From the NCBI RefSeq assembly GCF_014705655.1, contig NZ_JACXIY010000001.1, positions 186,001-250,000 of the forward strand: DNA of 64,000 nt. Direction: 5' to 3'. Shown one piece after another: positions 18,022 through 27,212 of this stretch; within the stretch, counting starts at the first letter, position 1; each line of letters begins with the position of its first letter. Under the pieces are notes generated by a model that saw only the letters and a list, made by a program, of their open reading frames with translations, did not search any database and was not told the origin of the DNA. Position numbers and translations under genes: made by a program. Source of the DNA: Paenibacillus arenilitoris. GTDB lineage: Bacteria > Bacillota > Bacilli > Paenibacillales > Paenibacillaceae.

Positions 18022-18552
18022 CTACGCCGAGAAATAGCGCAGCAGGCCGAGCAGGGCAAATCCGAACAAAACCGTGCCGGCTCCGATGCCCGTTATCGCG
18101 CTGCTCGCTACTTTGAGCCGCGGAGACACGAATACCGCAATGATGGAGACGGCAACGAGCAGCGCGGCGAGAAGATATAAGACCGGATCGTCAAAAACGC
18201 TTTTTAAGCCGATGAAATGAATGCCTACGATAAAAGCGATCCAGGGCGCCACATAATGTTTCCGTTTTCGCTTGATGAATACGAATGCGCCCGCGCCGGC
18301 CAAAAAGAGTTCGACATAGACCGATATCAAATAACGCCTGAACGCGCTTGTTTCGTTTAACGCGGAAGGCGCATCCCAGTTCGTCACGCTTAAATATACG
18401 CCAAGCAAGCATACGATCAGCGCCACGCCGGAAGCGATGCCGATATACACCCGCCAGCTTGCCCGGGGATTCTCCTGCGCCCAACCGAACCAGCAAAAGC
18501 TGAACATGCCGAATATAGACGCGTACATGGCATAATCCCTTATATATTCCAT
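18022..18552 (-). CDS. hypothetical multi-pass membrane protein
   Basis: 176 residues, mostly hydrophobic, with about five to six predicted membrane helices (for example VYIGIASGVALIVCLLGVYL, VLYLLAALLVAVSIIAVF and GAGTVLFGFALLGLL). I do not recognise the family. ATG at 18552 with AGGAGG closely upstream. No soluble domain or catalytic motif is visible. It stands alone between two terminated units, so no function can be inferred from neighbours. Confidence 0.75.
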   Translation of the reverse strand: MEYIRDYAMYASIFGMFSFCWFGWAQENPRASWRVYIGIASGVALIVCLLGVYLSVTNWDAPSALNETSAFRRYLISVYVELFLAGAGAFVFIKRKRKHYVAPWIAFIVGIHFIGLKSVFDDPVLYLLAALLVAVSIIAVFVSPRLKVASSAITGIGAGTVLFGFALLGLLRYFSA

Positions 18553-18605
18553 GAAAACCCTCCTGTCGATTGAGTGGTAAAACTTAGCATTTGCGCTACG
18601 TATCC

Positions 18606-18632
18606 ACTATATCACAGACGCGAGCATTACAA
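18606..18632 (-). promoter_or_regulatory. candidate promoter of the membrane-protein gene
   Basis: On the minus strand: TTGTAA, 15-base spacer, TATAGT, about 50 bases before the ATG at 18552. The spacer is shorter than ideal. Confidence 0.35.
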
Positions 18633-18788
18633 GAGGCTTCGATTCTGCGGCCGATTGCCTGAAATCGTCCCCCAATTTTTTTTTTCGGCGTGAAAAATAA
18701 TGGGCTCTTCGATTGTATTACTAGTGAAAGGACGACTTCAGTCGAAACTTGAAGCAATCTTACTCAAAAATTGGACGAGGTGAAAGAA

Positions 18789-19532
18789 ATGAAAACAAAA
18801 TTCAAAATGCTTACTCTTTCCACGGTTACCGCATTATCGTTAACTTTTGCAGGTCAAAGCTTTGCGGCCGCCAACCCTTTCACGGATTTAGCGAATATCG
18901 CGGCGAAGGATAAAATCGCAGCTTTGCAAGAACAAGGCATCGTCAAAGGGATTTCGGACGATCTATTCGCCCCTAATGCGACCATCACGGCGGCGCAAGG
19001 CGTTCAGCTTATCGTGAATGCCGCGAATTTGAATCTGGATCTCGTAAGATTCCTTGTAGAACCGAAAGCGACGGATTATTTCAAAAACGCGGACAATGAT
19101 GCGTGGTATGCGAATGCGTTAATTACGGCAAGCGTTAACGGAGTCGAATTGCCGGACGATCTCGATCCGAACAAGAAATGGACGCGCGAAGAGTTCACTC
19201 ACCTGCTGATTCGGACGATCGAAGCGCACAGCAATCTTCCTATGCTTAACCTCGTTCCCGCCGAAATTAACGATGAAGCGGATCTGACCGTTGATTATCA
19301 AGGATCGATTCAGCGCGCGCTCGCTTACGATGTCGTCGAACTGGACGAACAAGGGAACTTCCATCCGAAAGCCGAAATTACTCGCGCGGAAGCGGCGGAA
19401 CAAATCTACAACGTGCTCGAATACGTGAAGGCGCATCCCGCGCCGGCGCCGGAAGCGGATCCGGCATCCGATGAAACAGACGCAAAAAGAGCGCCAGGAT
19501 CGACAAGCCCGCAAATACCGGGTACTAAATAA
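18789..19532 (+). CDS. small secreted SLH-domain protein
   Basis: 247 residues. An N-terminal signal peptide (hydrophobic LTLSTVTALSLTFA, likely cleaved after SFA) is followed by SLH-type repeats: one at ~30-75 (FTDLANIAAKDKIAALQEQG, ending TAAQGVQLIV), a divergent second at ~95-145 (KWTREEFTHLL), and a third at ~180-220 (EITRAEAAEQIYNVL). The tail is a Pro/Ala/Asp-rich disordered end. SLH domains bind pyruvylated secondary cell-wall polymers, so it probably sits in the cell wall. There is no catalytic domain. The ATG at 18789 has GAGGTG upstream; an in-frame TTG at 18771 is less likely. Single gene with its own terminator. Confidence 0.85.
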   Translation: MKTKFKMLTLSTVTALSLTFAGQSFAAANPFTDLANIAAKDKIAALQEQGIVKGISDDLFAPNATITAAQGVQLIVNAANLNLDLVRFLVEPKATDYFKNADNDAWYANALITASVNGVELPDDLDPNKKWTREEFTHLLIRTIEAHSNLPMLNLVPAEINDEADLTVDYQGSIQRALAYDVVELDEQGNFHPKAEITRAEAAEQIYNVLEYVKAHPAPAPEADPASDETDAKRAPGSTSPQIPGTK

Positions 19533-19554
19533 TAATTAAACATTAGCTTTCGCT

Positions 19555-19602
19555 AGGCGATCGCTTTCCGGAACGAACCGGGGAGCGGTCGCCTCTTTTT
19601 TA
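19555..19602 (+). terminator. terminator of the SLH gene
   Basis: 17-bp stem with three G-U pairs, loop AACGAA, followed by CTTTTTTA. Arms 19555-19571 and 19578-19594. Confidence 0.92.
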
Positions 19603-19776
19603 TGACAGGAGAAGTATGCAGGGCCGGAAAGCTGTACGTATCGAGCGTTGTAGGCGTGAAGGCTTGGCAACCGATATTCCGGATTATGGCGATAGTTGCG
19701 AATCGTCTACATCCCGGGCCGAATGAATATATTTCGAAGTAGGAAATCAGGTGCATATCGAGGAGGAATCGGGCAA

Positions 19777-20670
19777 ATGGAGGTTGATTCTACAGGTTCA
19801 ATCCTACTTCAAGACAAGACGCCGAGATTGCAAACGGTTAACGAATTCATCGCTTTTATCCGTGAAGCCAATGAGCTTCTTGGGCAACAACTCGATCTGT
19901 CGCCTGCCAATCAGCTGGTTACAAGTATCGTTAATCGGCTGTCGCTTCGATTGCGATCCCGCTACTTGCCGGAGGAGATTGAGGCCGTTCTAAGCAACGA
20001 GTATATTCGAGGGAATCAACGGAGCTTGCAGCATCGGTTATCGGAAGCCGAATTTCTGGTCGAGCTGAGCGATTCTCGCCGCCTCTGCCATTCGGAGGAT
20101 GCCGGCTTGGCTATCGTAACCAGGCTGCCTAACTGGAAGGTTTACATGGCCTTGGTTCGCGAGGAGCTGTCCATTCTTCGCCGGTTTATCGGGCAGGACG
20201 ATCAGCCGGCGAAGTCGCCGATCGTTTTTGTCGGCAGCGGGCCGCTGCCGTTAAGTCCCATTATTTTGCATCTATTCGGCGATGTGGAGGTTATATGCCT
20301 GGAAATCGATTCCGCAGCCTATGAAGCCTCATGCGCTTTGCTCGAGCGCATGGGCTTAAGCGCGAATATAACGGTATTGGTGGAGAATGGATCGGCGTTC
20401 GATTATAGCGCGTACAGCCGGATTTTCGTAGCCAGCCTCGTTCGAAATAAGCCGGCTGTGCTCGAGAGGATTCGCCGCACATCCCCAAATCCTCTGATCG
20501 CCGTTCGAACAGCCGAGGGGATGCGTCAAATCATGTACGAAGCGGTAGACGAATCGCAGTTGAATATGCAGGGATGGCGGATAGCTGCGCGAACCCGGCC
20601 CGATGAAAATCTGATCATTAATTCGACTTTGTTTCTGGATCGCGACGCTGCTCCCGCCATAACGGATTGA
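19777..20670 (+). CDS. nicotianamine-synthase-like protein (CntL-type metallophore enzyme)
   Basis: 297 residues. The motif FVGSGPLPLSPIIL (151-164) is the signature SAM-binding loop of nicotianamine synthases and bacterial CntL enzymes, followed by an acidic pair in CLEIDSAAY. Known family role: transfer of an aminobutyrate unit from SAM to histidine, giving the intermediate of staphylopine/pseudopaline-type metallophores; a CntM opine dehydrogenase then completes it. Here there is no cntM, importer or exporter gene next to it, so the product is uncertain. The ATG at 19777 has AGGAGG 10 bases upstream. Flanked by terminators on both sides, so monocistronic. No metal-regulator box was recognised in 19603-19776. 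Confidence 0.85.
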   Translation: MEVDSTGSILLQDKTPRLQTVNEFIAFIREANELLGQQLDLSPANQLVTSIVNRLSLRLRSRYLPEEIEAVLSNEYIRGNQRSLQHRLSEAEFLVELSDSRRLCHSEDAGLAIVTRLPNWKVYMALVREELSILRRFIGQDDQPAKSPIVFVGSGPLPLSPIILHLFGDVEVICLEIDSAAYEASCALLERMGLSANITVLVENGSAFDYSAYSRIFVASLVRNKPAVLERIRRTSPNPLIAVRTAEGMRQIMYEAVDESQLNMQGWRIAARTRPDENLIINSTLFLDRDAAPAITD

Positions 20671-20685
20671 CTATCGGTCTCGTTG

Positions 20686-20714
20686 AACGCCGCCTTGGCA
20701 GAGGCGGCGTTTTT
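20686..20714 (+). terminator. terminator of the CntL-like gene
   Basis: Perfect 9-bp stem AACGCCGCC/GGCGGCGTT with an 8-base loop and T5 tail, 15 bases after the stop. Confidence 0.92.
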
Positions 20715-20883
20715 GCTTGTGCGCGTCAAAGCTCCGCAGGCGAACAAATCGGATTAAAAATAAGAGCAACAGGACATCGAATGCGCTAAAAATAATGTCC
20801 CCCTGTGCTATGCTTTTTTGATAAGCTTTTATAAGCGCTTCCGTCACGGATGGCCCATCATGATTTCAAGGAGCTGACCGCGC

Positions 20884-23217
20884 TTGGGAAATTTCAAATC
20901 CAAAATACTCCTATACAGTTTGCTGCTGGGTTCCGTGCCGACGATTCTCATCGGCCTCTTCTCCTATTTCATCGCGGCCAAAGACGTGGAGGAGAAAGTG
21001 AACGAGGGGAACATGCATCTGCTTGGCCAGACCCGGATGAGGGTGGAGCAGGTGCTCGATTCCATGCAAAGAACCGCTATACAGTTTCAGAACTCCGCTT
21101 TGTTGAAATCCGTGATGGACAGCAAGCTTGGCGGTCAAGATTTTATTACGGTACGCGAGCTCATGCAGGAAATGTTCAATATGCAGACCCAGACCATCTT
21201 GAACCAGGTTCAAGTCGTAAATCTGGGGCATGGCTGGGTCGTGGATCTGAACGCCTTGAAGCCGCTTGAAAGCATGGATCAGGAAGAGCTGAGAGGCTAC
21301 GTCAATCGAAAGGACAGCATCTTCTGGGCGACCGGACCGGAGGCGGTTGCCGGGAACGCGGACGGAGAGGCTGCGGACAATTGGAACGGTACGCAGGAGA
21401 AAGCGACGATGCTGCGTCTGGTTCATAAAATACCGCTTCTTTCAAAAAACGCCTCGCCTGCCGGCATCTTGATCTTGCAAATAACGGCCAAAGATATTCG
21501 CGCCATGCTGGAGCCCGATAACTTGCGAGCCGCGCAATATATTCTAAACGATCAAGGAGAGGCGTTCTTGTCGCCGAGCCGGCAGAGAGCGGCTTACCGG
21601 TCCATTAACGAGCAAGTCGCCGAAAGGATCCGGCGCTCCGCTGAGCCGCAAGGAGCGTTCCACGCCGAGAGCGAAGGCCGCAAAGTAAGCGTGCTCTATG
21701 AAAGATCGGATTACAACGGCTGGACGTACGTATCCGTCGTATCGCTGGACAAGGTGACGGACCAGACGCGGAATATCGCGTTTATTACGGCGGCCGCCTG
21801 CATGGGCATCATCATCTCCGTGCTGATCGCTTCCTTGTTCGGCAGCCGGAAGATGTATTCGCCGATAAGAAGGCTGCACGAGGTTGCCGCTACCATTCAG
21901 CCGCAGCAAGGCGACAAGAACCGGAAGGACGAGTTCGAATACATTAAAGAAAGCTTGACTTCGCTGGCCGTATCCCGGAACGAACTGGACAAGCAGATGA
22001 AATCGCAGACGGCGCATCTGCGGGAATTTTACGTGCTGAAGCTGTTTGCCGAGCAGATGTCCGGAGCCGATGACAATTATGCTTCCGAACGATACGGATT
22101 TCCCGGGGGATGGGGAAGTCTCGGGGTACTGACGCTCGAGCTGGACAACCTTCAGCTGTCGAGGTTTCAGGAACAGGACCGGGAGCTGCTTCTGTTCGCG
22201 ATCAACAATATCGTGTCGGAAACGCTGCCCGAAGAAGCCCGGTTCAGTCCGATCGTGCTGAATCATTCCCAGGTTACGCTGCTGACTTGCAAAGAGGACA
22301 ATCCGGAAGCCGGACTCGCGTTGTTCTACGAAACGGCGAAGCTTATAAAAGCCAGAGTCCGGCAATATTTGGGCCTCGAATGCAGCATCGGGATCAGCCA
22401 CCCGTTCAAGCGGTTATCCGATACGAAACGCGCGTACAAAGAGAGCATCGCCGCGCTCAAGCTGCGATTCGTTCTCGGGCCGAACATTATCGTACGTTAC
22501 GCCGATATCGAGGAGCAAGGCAATGTGGAGAAGACGGTCTATACGAAATTGAGATTGATCGAGGATCAAATCGCGCTTGCGATCGAAGAACGGCAGCAAG
22601 GTAAGGCGGAGCGGCTGTTCCAAAGTTATTTGGATGAATTGCTCTGCAAGGACGGCTTCCATCAAGAGCATCATTTGCTGCTGCTTCAGCTGGCGTCGAG
22701 GACGATGAGCATCGTCCAAGAGCAAGGACTGTCGATGCGGCAGCTGTGGCATGGCGAAGAAGAATTGAAGCGTTTGCTGCGGCTGCAGACGCGGACCGAG
22801 ATTACGGGCTGGTTCCAGTCCAGATTGTTCAAACCCGCGATCGGATTATTGGGCGAAATGGCCGACAAACAATTCGTGAACATTACGCACCGCGTCGTCG
22901 AAATCGTGCAGGAGCATTACGAGCGAGACATTTCCCTCGAATACTGCGCGGGCGTCATGAATTTCAACCCGGCGTATATTAGCCGCGTGTTCAAGAAGGA
23001 AATGGGCGTCTCCTTCAGCGATTATTTGTCCGATTACCGGATGAACGTAGCCAAGCATCTGTTATCCACGACCGGGATGAAGGTGTCGGAGATCGGCCCG
23101 AGAGTGAGCTACACGAATATTAGCGCCTTCATCCGTACATTCCGCAGAACGTTCGGTTTGACGCCCGGCCAATATCGCGAGACGCTGCACGGCGAGGAGA
23201 GCAAATCCGATAACTGA
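20884..23217 (+). CDS. membrane-bound AraC-family regulator (pectin importer)
   Basis: 777 residues. TM1 at ~8-32, an extracellular sensor domain of ~260 residues, TM2 at ~297-319, a HAMP-like linker, a central region, and a C-terminal AraC DNA-binding domain (~669-769, with two helix-turn-helix units: SLEYCAGVMNFNPAYISRVF and KVSEIGPRVSYTNISAFIR). This one-component design senses an extracellular signal and binds DNA directly. It is found with LplB/LplC-type importers, and such an importer follows here. The start is TTG at 20884 with AAGGAG 10 bases upstream. A hairpin terminator (23232) separates it from the importer genes, so they have their own promoter. Confidence 0.92.
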   Translation: MGNFKSKILLYSLLLGSVPTILIGLFSYFIAAKDVEEKVNEGNMHLLGQTRMRVEQVLDSMQRTAIQFQNSALLKSVMDSKLGGQDFITVRELMQEMFNMQTQTILNQVQVVNLGHGWVVDLNALKPLESMDQEELRGYVNRKDSIFWATGPEAVAGNADGEAADNWNGTQEKATMLRLVHKIPLLSKNASPAGILILQITAKDIRAMLEPDNLRAAQYILNDQGEAFLSPSRQRAAYRSINEQVAERIRRSAEPQGAFHAESEGRKVSVLYERSDYNGWTYVSVVSLDKVTDQTRNIAFITAAACMGIIISVLIASLFGSRKMYSPIRRLHEVAATIQPQQGDKNRKDEFEYIKESLTSLAVSRNELDKQMKSQTAHLREFYVLKLFAEQMSGADDNYASERYGFPGGWGSLGVLTLELDNLQLSRFQEQDRELLLFAINNIVSETLPEEARFSPIVLNHSQVTLLTCKEDNPEAGLALFYETAKLIKARVRQYLGLECSIGISHPFKRLSDTKRAYKESIAALKLRFVLGPNIIVRYADIEEQGNVEKTVYTKLRLIEDQIALAIEERQQGKAERLFQSYLDELLCKDGFHQEHHLLLLQLASRTMSIVQEQGLSMRQLWHGEEELKRLLRLQTRTEITGWFQSRLFKPAIGLLGEMADKQFVNITHRVVEIVQEHYERDISLEYCAGVMNFNPAYISRVFKKEMGVSFSDYLSDYRMNVAKHLLSTTGMKVSEIGPRVSYTNISAFIRTFRRTFGLTPGQYRETLHGEESKSDN

Positions 23218-23231
23218 ATGATGATCCAATT

Positions 23232-23261
23232 AAAGCCGAACGGCAGCGTTCGGCTTTTGTT
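23232..23261 (+). terminator. terminator after the AraC gene
   Basis: 11-bp stem AAAGCCGAACG/CGTTCGGCTTT with a GCAG loop, followed by TGTT. The following 23262-23497 stretch holds no recognisable gene or clear consensus promoter before the permease. Confidence 0.85.
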
Positions 23262-23497
23262 ATGCCTGACAGGTGCGGCCGGGCAGGAGCGCTTATGCAA
23301 GGTCATATCCGGCATAGGGAAAGGTGTTAACCGGCATATACGCGAAATGGCGCCGTCCCCCCGCGAATGCCGCAAGTCAAGCATTTCCCGCGGCTCGGCG
23401 CGTAAAGTCATGAACGGAGTATAGCCTTAAACGAAGAGGCTGCCCGATAATGAGGGCAGGAAAACGAATACAACAAGAAGCGTAGGGGAGAGATGCT

Positions 23498-24469
23498 ATG
23501 AGGTCGAATCAAGCCGTGGCGGCAGCGGGCTTCCAAGGGAAAAGGGAGCTGCGGCTTCAGCGGAGAAAGCTGTTGCTCCGGGATCTGGTCAGGGACAGAT
23601 GGATGTATCTGATGCTGCTGCCGGGCGTGCTGTATTTTATCGTATTTAAGTATGTGCCGATGTACGGGGTGACGATGGCTTTTCAGGACTACAAGCCATA
23701 CCTGGGCTTTTTTGAAAGTCCATGGGTCGGCTTCAAGCATTTCGAACGCTTCTTTAGCGAAACGCACTTTTGGACGCTTTTTCGAAACACGATCGTTTTG
23801 GCTTTATACAATTTGATCTTTTTCTTTCCGCTTCCGATCGTTTTGGCGCTCATGCTGAACGAGCTAAGGAGGGAACGGTTCAAAAGATTCGTGCAAACGC
23901 TCATTTATATCCCGCATTTCGTATCGTGGGTTGTCGTGGTCGGGATCTTCTACATGCTGTTTACGACCGAAAACGGCATCGTTAACGAACTCCTTTATCG
24001 GTTGACGGGAGAAAAAATCGCGTTCCTGCTGGAGAAGGATTGGTTCAGGACGATGATCGTCTCCCAGACGATCTGGAAGGAAGTCGGCTGGGGCACCGTT
24101 ATCTTTTTGGCGGCCCTCGCGGGAGTGGACATGCAGCAGTACGAAGCCGCCCGAATCGACGGCGCGAACCGGTGGCGGCAGCTGTGGCATATTACGCTGC
24201 CGGCCATCCGCAGCACGATCATCATTTTGCTCATTCTCAGGCTGGGGAACTTCCTGGACTCGGGCTTCGAACAAATCTTCCTGATGATTACGCCGACGAA
24301 CCGGGAGGTGAGCGAAGTGTTCGATACGTACGTGTACACGAAGGGAATGACGCAGGCGCAGTACAGCTACAGCGCGGCCGTCGGCTTGTTCAAATCGTTT
24401 ATCGGACTCATTCTGGTGCTCGGCTCGAACTGGCTTGCCAAGCGATTCGGGGAAGAGGGCGTTTACTAG
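23498..24469 (+). CDS. ABC sugar importer permease, LplB type
   Basis: 323 residues with a charged N-terminus and about six membrane helices; EAA loop YEAARIDGANRWRQLWHITL. Opens with the family motif YVPMYGVTMAFQDY after TM1. ATG with AGGGGAG upstream. Paired with the permease at 24518 and the binding protein at 25431. The downstream pectin enzymes suggest that the importer takes up galacturonate- or rhamnogalacturonan-derived oligosaccharides (inference). Confidence 0.94.
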   Translation: MRSNQAVAAAGFQGKRELRLQRRKLLLRDLVRDRWMYLMLLPGVLYFIVFKYVPMYGVTMAFQDYKPYLGFFESPWVGFKHFERFFSETHFWTLFRNTIVLALYNLIFFFPLPIVLALMLNELRRERFKRFVQTLIYIPHFVSWVVVVGIFYMLFTTENGIVNELLYRLTGEKIAFLLEKDWFRTMIVSQTIWKEVGWGTVIFLAALAGVDMQQYEAARIDGANRWRQLWHITLPAIRSTIIILLILRLGNFLDSGFEQIFLMITPTNREVSEVFDTYVYTKGMTQAQYSYSAAVGLFKSFIGLILVLGSNWLAKRFGEEGVY

Positions 24470-24517
24470 CATGGCGGCGCCGGCGCATGCCCGATTAGAT
24501 GGAAGGAGGACATAAAT

Positions 24518-25390
24518 ATGCGTCAAGATCGATCCTGGGGGAATCGTCTGTTCGACCTGCTCAATCATACGGTATTGTTTCTCGTCGCGATCGTATGCGT
24601 TCTGCCGTTCGTTTACGTGCTGGCGGTTTCCTTCGCCAGTCCGGCGGAGGTCGCCAGAGGCGGTCTTATTTTGTGGCCGAAACAATGGTCTATGGTATCC
24701 TATCAGTACATTTTCTCATCCGACACGCTGCCGCGAAGCTTGCTCGTCTCGGTCTACATTACGGTGGTCGGAACGCTGATCAACCTGGCGTTCACTTCGC
24801 TCATGGCTTATCCGTTGTCCAAGCCGCGGCTTCGGGGCAGAAATCCGATCCTGCTCGGCGTATTGATCACGATGCTGTTCAGCGGCGGCATGATCCCGAC
24901 TTACTTCGTCGTGAACGGGTTGAATTTGACCAATACGTTATGGTCCTTGATGATTCCGAGCGCCATCAGCGCGTTTAACCTGATCGTGCTGAAAAACTTC
25001 TTCCAGCAAATCCCGGACGGATTGGAGGATTCGGCCAAAATCGACGGCTGCAACGACCTCGGCGTGCTGCTTCGGATCGTGCTTCCGTTGTCGCTGCCGG
25101 CGATGGCCACGTTCGGTCTGTTCTATGCGGTCGCCCACTGGAACACGTTTTTTAACGCCATCTTGTACATCAACGATAACGAGAAATGGCCGATTCAGGT
25201 CATGCTCAGGGAGATCGTTATATTGGCGCAGAGCCGGGTAGGGGATTCCGGCTTCGACGAGACGGACGTGCAGCCGTTAACGATCCGCATGGCGGTTATC
25301 GTATTCGCCACCGTGCCCATTCTGCTGGTCTATCCGTTTCTTCAGAAACATTTTGCGAAAGGCGTTATGCTGGGCTCCGTGAAAGGATAA
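24518..25390 (+). CDS. ABC sugar importer permease, LplC/YtcP type
   Basis: 290 residues, six membrane helices, EAA loop EDSAKIDGCNDLGVLLRIVL and the standard C-terminus KHFAKGVMLGSVKG. ATG preceded by GGAAGGAGG. Forms the channel together with the LplB-type subunit 49 bases upstream. Confidence 0.94.
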   Translation: MRQDRSWGNRLFDLLNHTVLFLVAIVCVLPFVYVLAVSFASPAEVARGGLILWPKQWSMVSYQYIFSSDTLPRSLLVSVYITVVGTLINLAFTSLMAYPLSKPRLRGRNPILLGVLITMLFSGGMIPTYFVVNGLNLTNTLWSLMIPSAISAFNLIVLKNFFQQIPDGLEDSAKIDGCNDLGVLLRIVLPLSLPAMATFGLFYAVAHWNTFFNAILYINDNEKWPIQVMLREIVILAQSRVGDSGFDETDVQPLTIRMAVIVFATVPILLVYPFLQKHFAKGVMLGSVKG

Positions 25391-25430
25391 TCGATTCTAT
25401 TCCGACAATAAAGATAATGGAGGGGGAAAC

Positions 25431-26924
25431 ATGAACAAAAAATGGATGACGGTCTTGGTAACCGCGATGGCGGGAATGATGGCCGTAACGGCTTGCGGAG
25501 GCAAGGGCGGAAACAATGGAATCGATGGCGATGGGCCTTATCCGCTCTCCCTGGTCATCAATCAAGTCGGGGAAATACCGGACCCGAACAACCCGATCGA
25601 GGAAAAAATTCGCGAATACACCGACACGGATCTTCGGATTCAGTGGATTCCGTATTCCGCGTACGACGAGAAGATCAACGTCATGATCGCTTCCGACGAG
25701 CTGCCGAAGCTGATGAAGCTGAATTATACGCCAACCACGATCAGCTCGCTCGAGGCCGGCTTGTTCTGGGACATTACGTCCCAGCTGAAAGATTATCCGA
25801 ATCTGACAGCGCAGCCGCAGCCGTATTACGACAATATTAGCGTGAACGGAAAGGTGTACGGCGTCCCTCTATTCCGCGATATGGGCCGGGCGATCGTCAG
25901 CTTCCGCAAGGATTGGCTCGACGCGGCCGGTCTGAAGGAGCCGGTGACGCTGGACGATTGGTATGAAATTATCCGGTACAGCACGGAGGAGGATCCGGAT
26001 AAAAACGGCAAGCGGGACACGTACGGGATGATGCTGGACAAAGCGTACAATCAGGGAACGGCCTCGACGTTGACCCGGCTTGCGGTTTCCCAAGGCGCGC
26101 CCAACAAATGGGGAATCGACGAGCAAGGCAATTTTTATCCGGAATTCGAATCCGAGCCGTTCTTCGACGTGTTGAAGCTGTTCAGAAGATTATATGAAGA
26201 GAAGCTGATCAATCAGGATTTCGCGGTGGTCGACTCCTCCGAGCTGAATAAAGTGTACGAATCCGGGCGCGCGAATATCCGCATCTCCGGAGGGAACGGT
26301 CAATCCTTGCAAACGAAGCTGGAGAAGGTGGTTCCGGACGCGGTCATCGACGTAGCGCCGCTGCAAGGACCGGATGGCATTCGCGTGCCGGGAGAAAGCG
26401 GCAATACCGGATTTCTGGCCATTCCGAAATCGACGGTTGCCTCCGAAGAAGAATTGGATCGCGTCCTCGCCTTCGTCGACAAGCTGCTTGAGCCCGAGAT
26501 GGTCAATCTGATTAACAAAGGGGTAGAAGGCGTTCATTACAAGGTGGAAGGCGATTTCACCGTGACGATCGACGCCGAGAAGGACGCCCAGGAAGTCAAG
26601 CCCTACCGGGATTCGCTGCCGCAGCGGGGCGAATTGTACAACATGGAGAAGAAAGCCAAAGGAACGGAGCTCTTCAACAAAAATAAACAAATCGTGTACA
26701 ACAATGAAAATTTCATCGTCGCCAATCCGGCACTGACATTGAATTCCGCTACGTACAATGAACGCGGCGGGGAACTGGAGCAGATCATTACGGATGCGCA
26801 AACCAAATTCATTATGGGGCAAATCGACGAGGCCGGCTGGAAGGCCGAGGTGGAGAAGTGGAGAAAGAGCGGCGGGGATCAAATGGCCGCAGAGTATAAA
26901 GCGTCCTACGAGAGCGTGAAATAA
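25431..26924 (+). CDS. solute-binding lipoprotein, LplA-like
   Basis: 497 residues, lipobox VTACG with C22, then a family-1 binding fold typical of LplA-like oligosaccharide-binding proteins of Paenibacillaceae. The ATG follows GGAGGGGG. Last gene of the permease-permease-binding-protein set. In context it probably binds unsaturated or galacturonate-containing oligosaccharides that the GH105 enzyme just downstream then processes. Confidence 0.93.
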   Translation: MNKKWMTVLVTAMAGMMAVTACGGKGGNNGIDGDGPYPLSLVINQVGEIPDPNNPIEEKIREYTDTDLRIQWIPYSAYDEKINVMIASDELPKLMKLNYTPTTISSLEAGLFWDITSQLKDYPNLTAQPQPYYDNISVNGKVYGVPLFRDMGRAIVSFRKDWLDAAGLKEPVTLDDWYEIIRYSTEEDPDKNGKRDTYGMMLDKAYNQGTASTLTRLAVSQGAPNKWGIDEQGNFYPEFESEPFFDVLKLFRRLYEEKLINQDFAVVDSSELNKVYESGRANIRISGGNGQSLQTKLEKVVPDAVIDVAPLQGPDGIRVPGESGNTGFLAIPKSTVASEEELDRVLAFVDKLLEPEMVNLINKGVEGVHYKVEGDFTVTIDAEKDAQEVKPYRDSLPQRGELYNMEKKAKGTELFNKNKQIVYNNENFIVANPALTLNSATYNERGGELEQIITDAQTKFIMGQIDEAGWKAEVEKWRKSGGDQMAAEYKASYESVK

Positions 26925-27212
26925 TAGACTCCTTCATCCATGGAACAAGATAGACAGAGCAAGCAAGCGAAGGCGAAGCCAATCCATCCTTGCGATGCGC
27001 TGTCTCTCTTCGCGCTGCGGCCGCATAATAACCGTTCCGATGCTCGAATGGGCTCATTTTTTGCCTTTTATGCCGAAATCAAGCGTGATAGAAAATGAGC
27101 ATAAAAAGCAAAGTATAGGGTTATATAAGCAAGAAACTAGAATTTTATATCATTTTGATGTTTTATAATGAACCTTGTGATCGTCATTACGAGAAATGGG
27201 AGGGGTACCGGC
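26925..27212 (+). other. intergenic region before GH105 with inverted repeats and candidate promoter
   Basis: Holds a loose AGACAG/CTGTCT hairpin without T tail just after the binding-protein gene. Further on, GCTCATTTT (from ~27053) and AAAATGAGC (~27093) form an inverted pair, each followed by a GCCTTTTATGC or ATAAAAAGC element. A TATAAT (27164-27169) without a good -35 lies 43 bases before the GH105 start, as expected for an activator-dependent promoter. Confidence 0.4.

Noticed and set aside
20830..20843. cre-like TATAAGCGCTTCCG upstream of the membrane AraC gene
   Set aside because: Only the AAGCGCTT core fits; three outer positions differ from the CcpA consensus, so it is too weak to call.
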